A DNA stretch of 19,000 nt from an uncultured Oscillospiraceae bacterium (GTDB lineage: Bacteria > Bacillota > Clostridia > Oscillospirales > Ruminococcaceae). Below the pieces are notes generated by a model. That model did not search any database. It saw only the letters and a list, made by a program, of their open reading frames with translations, and was not told the origin of the DNA. The stretch lies in assembly GCA_934481445.1 (NCBI GenBank), contig CAKSPC010000047.1, forward strand, positions 1-19,000, in the 5' to 3' direction. Position numbers and translations under genes: made by a program. Below are positions 1-7,212 of this stretch, in pieces (within the stretch, counting starts at the first letter, position 1; each line of letters opens with the position of its first letter).

Positions 1-876
1 AGGATATCCCCGGACAGCCGCGTGCTGTTTGTAAACGACGGCAGTAAGGACAAGACATGGGATGTCATCTGCGGGCTTTCCGAAAAGGACGAGCATTTCA
101 TCGGCATATCCCAGTCGAGGAACAGGGGACACCAGAATGCCGTGCTGGCGGGGCTTATGGAAGCAAAGGACAACTGCGACATAACCATCAGCATCGACTG
201 CGACGGGCAGGACGACATCAACGCCATGGATAAGATGGTGGAGGAGTATCTCGGCGGGTGCGAGGTGGTGTACGGCGTGCGCTCCAAGCGCGACACGGAT
301 ACTTTCTTCAAGCGCTTCACCGCCGAAAGCTTCTACAAGCTGATGAACGCGATGGGGGCGGAAGTGGTGTTCAACCATGCGGACTACCGCCTTATCAGCA
401 ACCGCGTGCTGCGGGAACTGGCGAATTTCAGGGAAGTGAATATATTCCTGCGCGGCATGGTGCCGCTGGTGGGATTTAAAAGCACCAGCGTAAGCTATGA
501 GCGCAGCGAGCGCATCGCGGGCAAGAGCCACTATCCCCTTTCAAAAATGCTGGCGCTTGCGTTCGACGGGATAACCAGCCTTTCGGTAAAGCCGATACGG
601 ATCATCACGGGGTTTGGAATATTCGTCGCGGCGCTCAGTTTTATCGGGATAATCTGGGCGATAGTTATGGCTATTCTCGGGCAGACTATTTCGGGGTGGG
701 CTTCCACGATATGCATAATCTGCTTCGTGAGCGGAATACAGCTTATCTCCATCGGCGTTATAGGCGAGTACATCGGAAAGATCTATATGGAAACGAAGCA
801 CCGCCCGCGGTATATCATCAGCGAGCGCACCCGCGGCGCGGAATTTCCGCATGAGGAAGATAAAAAGGACAGATAA
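1..876 (+). CDS. GtrB/DPM1-type GT2 glycosyltransferase, 5' end cut off
   Basis: This family transfers a sugar from a nucleotide donor to a polyprenyl phosphate at the inner face of the membrane, giving lipid-linked sugar for glycan decoration. The frame is open from base 1, so the true start lies outside the window; the GTG at 22 is an internal valine. By comparison with the family about 35-40 N-terminal residues are missing. Visible features are the donor-site NDGSKDKT near base 34, the acidic SIDCDGQDD (about 190-225, the DxD region), an ADYRLISNRV segment (about 379-408) matching the family's FRLLSRR-type motif, and two C-terminal membrane helices (about 595-680 and 690-760) followed by EYIGKIYMETKHRPRYI. 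That two-helix tail is typical of bactoprenol glucosyltransferases. Stop TAA at 874-876. It converges on the minus-strand glycosyltransferase across a shared hairpin. Family is secure; the sugar is unknown. Confidence 0.9.
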   Translation, partial: RISPDSRVLFVNDGSKDKTWDVICGLSEKDEHFIGISQSRNRGHQNAVLAGLMEAKDNCDITISIDCDGQDDINAMDKMVEEYLGGCEVVYGVRSKRDTDTFFKRFTAESFYKLMNAMGAEVVFNHADYRLISNRVLRELANFREVNIFLRGMVPLVGFKSTSVSYERSERIAGKSHYPLSKMLALAFDGITSLSVKPIRIITGFGIFVAALSFIGIIWAIVMAILGQTISGWASTICIICFVSGIQLISIGVIGEYIGKIYMETKHRPRYIISERTRGAEFPHEEDKKDR

Positions 877-883
877 CATAATT

Positions 884-906
884 CCCCGCACTGTTACAGC
901 GCGGGG
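884..906. terminator. Shared hairpin between convergent genes
   Basis: CCCCGC (884-889) pairs with GCGGGG (901-906), and CTG/CAG can extend the stem past one mismatch. On the plus strand it is followed by the T-rich ATAATTTTAT. On the minus strand it begins seven bases after the stop of the opposing gene but has only a weak T tract. It probably serves both genes, better for the plus strand. Confidence 0.6.
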
Positions 907-912
907 ATAATT

Positions 913-2598
913 TTATATTCCGAGATGTTTCCGCCAGAATTTCTCCGAGCACAGCTCGTCTTTTCCGCCGAGCAGGCTTTTCTGTGCCTTTCCGAAGCCG
1001 AATATCAGCTTTAATGCCATCCCAAGCGATGCGAACGAATACCGCAGGAACTTTCCGAAGTTTCTTTTTGTAAGTATTCCCGCGCCGCCGCCAAGCTGAT
1101 ACTGTATGACTGCGCTTTTTCCGAAGCAGTCTACGGCGCCCGTGCGGGAAAGCGGCACCGCTGATATTTCATGCTTCAGCATGAATGCGGGGATAAGGTG
1201 CCCGCCGAGGGTCAGCATCATCGCGGGGGAGAGGCGTTTGTCGAGTACATGATCGTCGCAGCGCAGGCTTTCGTTCCAGCCGTCTATCTCTTCGAGAGGA
1301 GAAAGCTTTGGCGCAGATCTGATAAGTTCGCCGTTCAGCTTTTCCTCATCGCAGGCGAGGAAGAATTTCGCCCCGGAAAGAAAATCGTTTGCCGCGCGGA
1401 AAACAAGCGGAATGTTGTCGTAGCGGTAAAGGCTCAGGTGCTTTGCTGCTTCATACATAAACCGCTTAGCAGCGCCAAATCCGCCGTACTTTCCATATAC
1501 AGCGTTTACGGCAAGCTCATTGCGCAGATTATAGTAATCCAGCACGAAGCTTTTTTTCTTGTCGAAGGCGTCGTGCCGTACCGCTATGCCGTTCATGGTT
1601 ATTATTTCGGTATTGAACGGCTTCCGCATACCGTATTCAACATCGTCGAATTTGATAAAGAAAGGATATGGCAGTCCGCCGTTTGTCACCGAAACCGGCA
1701 TTAGCAGCGTCCACCAGCCGCCGTATTCCACATCGGGATTATCAAGGTTATCCAGCAGGACGTTTCGGTTGAGGATATCGACGTTATGCTTGTGCACTAC
1801 GGAGCGCTTTCCGTCCCATTCGGCGCCGAGCTCAAACTGGCAGCTTGGGTCGTCGAGGGGTATCATGGCGGTGCTGAGCCAGCTTTCGCGGTATTCCTCG
1901 GTAAGCAGCGAGATGAACACCGTCATCTGCTCCAGCGTCTGCGGGTGGAATTCCACGTCGTCATCCATAAGTATAACATGGGTGAAGCCGCCGTCCCTTG
2001 CTTCAATAAGCCCGCGGGTGAATCCTCCGCTTCCGCCGAAATTCCTGTTGGGAAGTACCTTTATAAATCCATCGGACATCGCGGCGTCAAGGGTGTTTCC
2101 GTTGTCCACCACGAAAACGCGGCGGATGAAGCTGAATTCCGCCCCGCGCAGAAGCGCGGTGTTTCTGACGACAAAGCTTTCGCGCTTGTATGTGCATATC
2201 GCAATGCAGCAGGATATATCCGCGGGGGCGCATTCGGCGCGATATTCTCCGCTTTCAAACGCGACATCCGTAATAGCGGTTATTTTCGGGTATAAAAATC
2301 CGTTTTCGGGCAGCGTATACAGATCTGCGGAAAGCTCCGCGGCGCCGCTGAATTCGCCCCCGCATATGATGTGCTCCGCCCCGTCAAACACGCACAGCTC
2401 CACCCGAGCCGTGCCGCCGAAACGGCAGGAGAAAACCACGCTTTTTACATCGGTGTAATTGCGGTATTTCGTATAGGAAAAGCTGTTGTAATAGGTATCG
2501 AAAGAAACGGCGCCGCCTGCCGCAAGTGCCGTTTCTCCTCTGTAATACAGTTTGCTGTGCTTTGGTTTTTCGGGTATGATCAGACTTTGCAGCCGCAT
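913..2598 (-). CDS. GlfT2-like galactofuranosyltransferase (GT2)
   Basis: Probably a processive or chain-extending GT2 enzyme related to mycobacterial GlfT2, which adds galactofuranose to a lipid-linked glycan. The 561 residues fit GlfT2 architecture: an N-terminal beta-rich domain (about 1-125), a GT-A domain (about 128-350) and a helical C-terminal domain. In the GT-A part one sees AICTYKR, the NRNFGGSGGFTRG loop (about 184-196), the metal-binding DDD at 212-214, a WW pair at 295-296, the acidic pair in KFDDVEYG at 318-319 (catalytic-base region) and RHDAF with His342, all in GlfT2 order. A GTG nine bases upstream lies inside the ribosome site GAGGTG (2610-2605 on the minus strand); the ATG at 2598 sits six bases after that site and is the better start. 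It follows the DUF4422 gene closely, so the two are an operon. Galactofuranose as donor is inferred from family only; no UDP-galactopyranose mutase gene is in view. Confidence 0.87.
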   Translation of the reverse strand: MRLQSLIIPEKPKHSKLYYRGETALAAGGAVSFDTYYNSFSYTKYRNYTDVKSVVFSCRFGGTARVELCVFDGAEHIICGGEFSGAAELSADLYTLPENGFLYPKITAITDVAFESGEYRAECAPADISCCIAICTYKRESFVVRNTALLRGAEFSFIRRVFVVDNGNTLDAAMSDGFIKVLPNRNFGGSGGFTRGLIEARDGGFTHVILMDDDVEFHPQTLEQMTVFISLLTEEYRESWLSTAMIPLDDPSCQFELGAEWDGKRSVVHKHNVDILNRNVLLDNLDNPDVEYGGWWTLLMPVSVTNGGLPYPFFIKFDDVEYGMRKPFNTEIITMNGIAVRHDAFDKKKSFVLDYYNLRNELAVNAVYGKYGGFGAAKRFMYEAAKHLSLYRYDNIPLVFRAANDFLSGAKFFLACDEEKLNGELIRSAPKLSPLEEIDGWNESLRCDDHVLDKRLSPAMMLTLGGHLIPAFMLKHEISAVPLSRTGAVDCFGKSAVIQYQLGGGAGILTKRNFGKFLRYSFASLGMALKLIFGFGKAQKSLLGGKDELCSEKFWRKHLGI

Positions 2599-2613
2599 TT
2601 TCCACACCTCTTT

Positions 2614-3444
2614 TTATTTCTTTATTTTTTTCGCAAGCTTTTTTGCGAGGAATCTCCGCCTGCTTTCCGGCGGGAGAAGCAGGCAGGAAAGCCGCTTTTT
2701 CGCCGTGCAGCCGATATCCAGCCGCGGAAGCTCCTTTATTTTCGCGCCGCATTCGCGGCAGTAGGTGATATATATTCCCGTGAATATCTCGCCGAGGTAC
2801 CCGTCTGTCCTGTCGGACTGAAAATCGCCGTGGATGGTCTTTTTTCCGTCAAATTCCTCAAGCAGGGGGAACAGTATATCGCAGTATTCGTGGAAATGAT
2901 TACTGTTCATGATAAACATATTGCAGAAATACTGGCGGTTCTGCGCGAGGTATCTTTCCGCCGTTTCGGCGAGCCGGGGCGCCCTCTGCAAAAGCAGCGA
3001 AAGGAACAGCTCAAGGTCCTGGGGGTAATGATATTTTGATGTGCGGTAGTGTTCTCCGGCGGGGATGCCCATGTCCTCGCTGCGGGGGGCGATGATGTCG
3101 TATTCGGATATCAGTCCGCGCCAGAAGTTTTCGTCGCCGATGTCGGTCTTGCCGGTTATTTCCGCAAGCGCAAGGTACGGAGGCTTTACGCTGTCGTCCG
3201 CGCAGAAAAGCCGTCTGTAATGGCAGAAGCCGTAGTGCTCCGCGCCGACATTTTTCCATGCGTAGTAATGAGCGGTGAGCTCGCAGTATTCGCGGTTTTT
3301 GGCGGATATGTTATCCCCCGCGTTATCGGGCAGCGCCCCGTCCACCGGCGGGTTGAGCGCCGCACCGCACTGTATCGGCTGCCACAGCGGCGGGACTGTT
3401 TCAAATTCCTTGTGGCAGCACATAAAAAGCTTTATATTCTCCAT
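2614..3444 (-). CDS. DUF4422 capsular-type glycosyltransferase
   Basis: DUF4422 proteins occur in capsule and exopolysaccharide clusters and are treated as glycosyltransferases. The 276-residue protein shows the family's signature blocks: IKLFMCCHKEF at the N-terminus, PIQCGAALN (23-31), the stretch from DNAGDNIS to YYAWKN (40-65), HYGFCHYRRLF (70-80), and later YFCNMFIMN with a downstream HGDF. The C-terminus is lysine-rich (AKKLAKKIKK), which may help membrane association. There is no signal peptide, so it is cytoplasmic. The start ATG at 3444 has a GGGGTG ribosome site four bases upstream. It is first in a two-gene operon with the GlfT2-like gene; its stop lies about 15 bases before that gene's ATG. 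Acceptor and donor are unknown. Confidence 0.88.
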   Translation of the reverse strand: MENIKLFMCCHKEFETVPPLWQPIQCGAALNPPVDGALPDNAGDNISAKNREYCELTAHYYAWKNVGAEHYGFCHYRRLFCADDSVKPPYLALAEITGKTDIGDENFWRGLISEYDIIAPRSEDMGIPAGEHYRTSKYHYPQDLELFLSLLLQRAPRLAETAERYLAQNRQYFCNMFIMNSNHFHEYCDILFPLLEEFDGKKTIHGDFQSDRTDGYLGEIFTGIYITYCRECGAKIKELPRLDIGCTAKKRLSCLLLPPESRRRFLAKKLAKKIKK

Positions 3445-3540
3445 TTTGCACCCCGGGTATATCGGGCGCGGCGACCTGCCCGAGATATTTTCGCATATGC
3501 CGGGGAAGATTTCCCGGCGGTCTTTACGGTGACATTTGTC
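3445..3540 (-). promoter_or_regulatory. Structured 5' leader of the DUF4422 operon
   Basis: Given the promoter at 3546-3574, the mRNA should have a leader of about 95 bases. It holds two hairpins. The first pairs GCCGGG with CCCGGC (3499-3518). The second pairs ATATC(TC)GGGC with GCCCGATAT, using 3478-3488 and 3459-3467, with a two-base bulge. The ribosome-site segment CCGGGG just before the start is complementary to CCCCGG in the 3' arm of the first hairpin, so an alternative fold could hide the ribosome site. It matches no riboswitch class I recognise. The pairing is visible; regulation is inferred. Confidence 0.4.
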
Positions 3541-3545
3541 CTTTA

Positions 3546-3574
3546 ATTATACATCAATACATATTTTTTGTCAA
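3546..3574 (-). promoter_or_regulatory. Consensus sigma-A promoter for the minus-strand GT operon
   Basis: Reading the minus strand, TTGACA (3574-3569) and TATAAT (3551-3546) are separated by exactly 17 bases, a full match to the housekeeping consensus. It lies about 100 bases upstream of the DUF4422 start. Confidence 0.85.
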
Positions 3575-3638
3575 CATATTCAGCAAGGGTAATGACTGTG
3601 ATTGATATACATTTTTTGCAAACATCGGCGAAATTTAC

Positions 3639-3668
3639 TTGACAAGGGTATTAAATAAGTGGTATAAT
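3639..3668 (+). promoter_or_regulatory. Promoter of the Fn3-module secreted protein gene
   Basis: TTGACA (3639-3644) and TATAAT (3663-3668) are separated by 18 bases. The expected transcript starts near 3675 and gives a leader of about 50 bases before the ATG at 3725. It is divergent from the promoter at 3546-3574, with about 64 bases between the two -35 boxes. Confidence 0.82.
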
Positions 3669-3724
3669 TAATGTGGTTAATATCTGAAAAAATTTGCCGA
3701 TATAACGGTACAGGAGGTAATTGT

Positions 3725-6700
3725 ATGCATACATCAAAGCGAATTCTTACGTCAATGCTGTCTGCAGTGATGGCGGCCGGGTCGGTAGTTCTGCCGAATG
3801 CCGCTGCTGCGGAACCCGATGTTGTCATCGGGGAGTACGGAGCGGTAAGAGAAACGGAAAAATCCGACGAGCCCGCCATTATCTATGACAATGAAGGTAA
3901 AGCAGTAAATGTCGTAATGCCGCAGACTGCGGACGAGGGCGTTTATGAAGCCCCCGAGCTTATGGACAATGGTGAAGTTGCAGAGTGGCAGACTACATTC
4001 AACTATAATTCCCAGACCGGCATACTCATGGCGGAAGCATATCCGTTTGAGTACAATGATGAGGACTTTGAGCCGAGTTCATGGCGTTTGTATGGTTATT
4101 ATAGCTTTTATGTGAACGCTGGCGAGAACACCTACTGTATTTCTTCGAACAGCGTATCAGCGTGGGGGTCACCAACACCGTCGGTCGATCTCAGAACTTC
4201 TCTTGGAAAACTCTATATGGGGGATGGAGATTTCAAAGATTATGTTGATAACGGTGGAAAGGTGACTGTATCCGTTAAAGTAGGTAGCTACGAAAACTGG
4301 GAAGCTACCCATATTGCAACATCTAATGAATATGTGTGTGATTTTACCGGATGGAACAAGAGAAGTTCCATCTCCGCGCCCTCAGTGGTATATAATATCA
4401 ATGACGATGATATTATCATTAATGGCGTAAAAGGTGCGACGGGTTATTATTATTCATTTGACGGAGAAGATTTATATTTCACTAATGATATTATTATAAA
4501 TACGATTAGTGATACAAGTTCCGAACTTACTATATGTTCTGTTGATGAAGCCGGAGTTCCCGGCGAGTTTGCAACAATTACCCCCGTTGATTTGAGTAAG
4601 GAATACGACGCAAATGTTTCCTACAGCAAGAGAACAGGTCTTTACGGATTTGACGATATTGACGTTGAACTGCCGAATGAATCCTTTGAACTCGGCGATT
4701 ATACGATAACGGCGTCGAATGAAAACGGCACAGAAGTATCCTTTTATTCGGAAAAAGCTTCCGACGGAAGATATTATGTTCCGAAGAGCGCTGTTATGCT
4801 GAGCCTTGCCGAGGATTCTTTCGGCAGCGCAAGGAACTCAAGCCAAAAATATGAATGCGGCGTTAAGTATGAGGGCGATGACCAGATATTCCGCATCGGC
4901 GGCAGTAAGAATATACGGTCCTATTATGGAATATCTGCATATGATCATAATGATTACCCTATCGCAAAATCCGTGTATCAGGACGACGAACCGTACATAA
5001 CCTATGACGGCGCCGATTTTGATGATAATACTCCTGCTCCCACGAATTTCAGACGCTCGGATAATTCAGATTTTGTTGTAACATGGGATAAGGCTTCGGA
5101 TGACTGCATAGGCTACATCGTTATCGAGAGAATAACGGACAAAAACGGAAATACCTATGTGCATATTAGCAGCACCGACGCCAATAAGTTAAAGCTTTAT
5201 CGTTCCGAATACGGTTATACGACGAATATTACAATAAATGCAGTAAACTCCAACGGCGACCTCAGCAGCGTGTATCTTGAGGGAACGATAGACAATTCCA
5301 AGGGCGGCAAGGAATATATCGACGCGCCGACAACATGGAAGTCCAACATCGCATTTGACGAAAAGACAAACATCGTTTCGTTCGACGGATATCCCGATAC
5401 GGATGAAATGACTGAAATGTATACCGAATACGGTGTCAGCTATTCGCTTACATCTCCTACCGACAGATGGTTTGGATACAACCGGAACACGGATGGCGGT
5501 CAGGAGATCGATCTTACCGATACATTTGTGCAAAAGTATTTCAGCTCCGCTCCTTTCTATGGCAAAAATGAGGCGAAGGCTTTCGAGTATCATGGCGCGG
5601 CATATAATGCAATCGGCACTTATCCGGTATCCGAGGACAGCACCGTAATATCCTATTACGGTCCCAAGTCCGTAGGAAAGATAAATGCTCCGGAAAATAT
5701 GAAATATACGCTTTCGGGCTTTGAATCATATCTCGATTATTTCGACGAAAATCGCCGCGATTTTGAAACGGTATACTTTGATCAAATAGACGGCGCGCAG
5801 AGCTATATTTTCAAGCTGATCACCAAATTCGGAATTAAATACAATTATTCACTAAATCCCGAAATAGATTTCTATTCTTACTACGGTGATTTTGATGTAA
5901 GCATGGCCTATGTTGACGCCGAGGGAAATGTAAGCGCGTTCTCCGAGCCTGTTTCGTTTTCTTATGATCCCGATGTTCTCGTAGGCGTTTCAAAGATAAC
6001 AAGTCTGACAGTTAACAGTGATAATTCTGTGTCCCTCAAGTGGACAGCGGCGAAAAATGCTTCCGGCTACATGATCAAGATATATAACGCCGATAATGAT
6101 AATACTGTATATAACTATATCAATTCAACCGGGACATCCTATACATTTAATTCGTTCCAGCCCGGCACTTATACTGCAACAGTAGTAGCGCTGGATATGA
6201 ATGAGAATTATTCGAATTCGATATATGATTATGACGATACAGTATTCACGGTAGAGGGCGAGAAGGTGCCTGAGCCTGTCACCCCGAAGATATCTGTTGA
6301 AGCGGGCGACGGCAATGCAGTCATAACATGGGCTGCGGTCGAAGGCGCAGAAAGCTATCGTGTATTCTCCGTTATCAACGGCAGGTATAATCTGCTTGGC
6401 GAGATAAAGGATACCGAGTATTTGGCAGACGGCCTTACAAACGGGCAGAAAACAGGATTCCTTGTTCTGTCAAAGGTCAACGGTGAGTGGAGCACCTACA
6501 CAAGCCGCGATATCGTATATGTAACACCCAAGTCCGCGAAGAGCGATAAGCCTGTCGTTACCGCAGAACCTACCTACGGCGGCGCTGAAGTTACATGGGG
6601 TGAAGTTGAGGGCGCTGTAAATTACAGAGTTTACACCTTTGTTGCCGGTGGAAAGATAAGACAGTTTGGCTCGGATACCACCGAAACTTCTATGACCGTA

Positions 6701-7075
6701 AAGGGTCTTAAGGGCGGCGAAAAGACGGGTATCATCGTACTTGCGCAGTACGCTAACGGCAAGTGGACAAAATACACCGATGACGACATTGCATATGTAA
6801 TTCCGCTTGACGCAGTAAAGCCCTACCTTTGCGTAAACCCCAAGGGCAACGGAAGCTACTATCTGATCTGGAGTTCCGTTCCCACATCGGTTAGATACAA
6901 GGTAATGGCACGCGAAAAGGGTACGAACAACTGGGAACTTATCGGTGCGACAAGACAGCGCTGCCGCGTAACCGTGCAGCTTGACCCTAACAAGGAGTAC
7001 GAATTCCTTGTACGCGGACTTAACGCGAAGAACAAGTACACGCCCATGGACGCGGACGATATCGTCAGCGGCTGA
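3725..7075 (+). CDS. Large secreted protein of Fn3-like modules
   Basis: A 1116-residue exported protein with no recognised enzyme domain. The N-terminus (HTSKR, then a hydrophobic run to PNAAAA) is a signal peptide, probably cut near residue 29. The rest appears to be a chain of diverged Fn3-like beta modules, clearest from about residue 440 on. The last three are well defined: A (about 849-937, ending DIVYVTP), B (about 942-1027, containing TAEPTYGGAEVTW and GGEKTGIIVLAQ) and C (1029-1116, ending DADDIVSG at the stop). B and C recur in the next gene. There is no LPXTG signal, C-terminal membrane helix or S-layer domain, so surface retention, if any, must be non-covalent. AGGAGG at 3712-3717 fixes the ATG at 3725; the in-frame ATG at 3671 lies almost at the transcription start and lacks a ribosome site. 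Much of the interior is visibly more A+T-rich than the glycosyltransferase genes. A binding or adhesion role is only inferred. Confidence 0.85.
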   Translation: MHTSKRILTSMLSAVMAAGSVVLPNAAAAEPDVVIGEYGAVRETEKSDEPAIIYDNEGKAVNVVMPQTADEGVYEAPELMDNGEVAEWQTTFNYNSQTGILMAEAYPFEYNDEDFEPSSWRLYGYYSFYVNAGENTYCISSNSVSAWGSPTPSVDLRTSLGKLYMGDGDFKDYVDNGGKVTVSVKVGSYENWEATHIATSNEYVCDFTGWNKRSSISAPSVVYNINDDDIIINGVKGATGYYYSFDGEDLYFTNDIIINTISDTSSELTICSVDEAGVPGEFATITPVDLSKEYDANVSYSKRTGLYGFDDIDVELPNESFELGDYTITASNENGTEVSFYSEKASDGRYYVPKSAVMLSLAEDSFGSARNSSQKYECGVKYEGDDQIFRIGGSKNIRSYYGISAYDHNDYPIAKSVYQDDEPYITYDGADFDDNTPAPTNFRRSDNSDFVVTWDKASDDCIGYIVIERITDKNGNTYVHISSTDANKLKLYRSEYGYTTNITINAVNSNGDLSSVYLEGTIDNSKGGKEYIDAPTTWKSNIAFDEKTNIVSFDGYPDTDEMTEMYTEYGVSYSLTSPTDRWFGYNRNTDGGQEIDLTDTFVQKYFSSAPFYGKNEAKAFEYHGAAYNAIGTYPVSEDSTVISYYGPKSVGKINAPENMKYTLSGFESYLDYFDENRRDFETVYFDQIDGAQSYIFKLITKFGIKYNYSLNPEIDFYSYYGDFDVSMAYVDAEGNVSAFSEPVSFSYDPDVLVGVSKITSLTVNSDNSVSLKWTAAKNASGYMIKIYNADNDNTVYNYINSTGTSYTFNSFQPGTYTATVVALDMNENYSNSIYDYDDTVFTVEGEKVPEPVTPKISVEAGDGNAVITWAAVEGAESYRVFSVINGRYNLLGEIKDTEYLADGLTNGQKTGFLVLSKVNGEWSTYTSRDIVYVTPKSAKSDKPVVTAEPTYGGAEVTWGEVEGAVNYRVYTFVAGGKIRQFGSDTTETSMTVKGLKGGEKTGIIVLAQYANGKWTKYTDDDIAYVIPLDAVKPYLCVNPKGNGSYYLIWSSVPTSVRYKVMAREKGTNNWELIGATRQRCRVTVQLDPNKEYEFLVRGLNAKNKYTPMDADDIVSG
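6809..7075 (+). repeat. Near-identical 3' module, copy 1
   Basis: This stretch encodes the terminal module C and aligns without gaps to 8521-8787 at the end of the next gene (offset 1712 bases). My hand count gives 17 differences over the last 265 bases, about 94% identity. The preceding module B (about 6547-6808 versus 8259-8520) also aligns without gaps but is clearly more diverged. Similarity ends at the stop codons. Confidence 0.9.
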
Positions 7076-7104
7076 GCATAACACGGCATATTCTTAATAT
7101 CATG

Positions 7105-7132
7105 GCGGGAGCGAAAGTTCCCGCTTTTTTTT
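7105..7132 (+). terminator. Rho-independent terminator after the Fn3-module gene
   Basis: GCGGGA (7105-7110) pairs with TCCCGC (7119-7124). A G-T and a C-G pair extend the stem to a GAAA tetraloop. Eight T residues follow (7125-7132). It sits 30 bases after the stop and ends 10 bases before the next promoter's -35 box. Confidence 0.93.
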
Positions 7133-7142
7133 ATAAAAACAC

Positions 7143-7171
7143 TTGACAATATATATATATAATGGTAGTAT
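7143..7171 (+). promoter_or_regulatory. Promoter of the LRR gene, with an (AT)6 spacer tract
   Basis: TTGACA (7143-7148) is followed at 17 bases by TAGTAT (7166-7171). The spacer begins with six AT dinucleotides (7149-7160). A perfect TATAAT also occurs at 7158-7163, but only nine bases from the -35 box, too close to pair with it. The -10 choice is therefore less certain than at the other promoters here. Confidence 0.7.
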
Positions 7172-7212
7172 AGGTGTAAATTTGCACCGAAAATATATTG
7201 GAGGTAAAAGAT

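Noticed and set aside
1559..2458. A 299-residue open frame on the plus strand
   Set aside because: Antisense to the GlfT2-like gene, Ser/Pro-rich and without motifs or a ribosome site.
2599..2607. GTG start for the GlfT2-like gene
   Set aside because: The GTG is part of the ribosome site GAGGTG itself; the ATG at 2598 is correctly spaced.
7158..7163. TATAAT as the -10 box of the LRR gene
   Set aside because: It is nine bases from TTGACA, and the hexamer 17 bases upstream (AAAAAC at 7135-7140) is a poor -35. TAGTAT at 7166-7171 fits better, though this is not settled.
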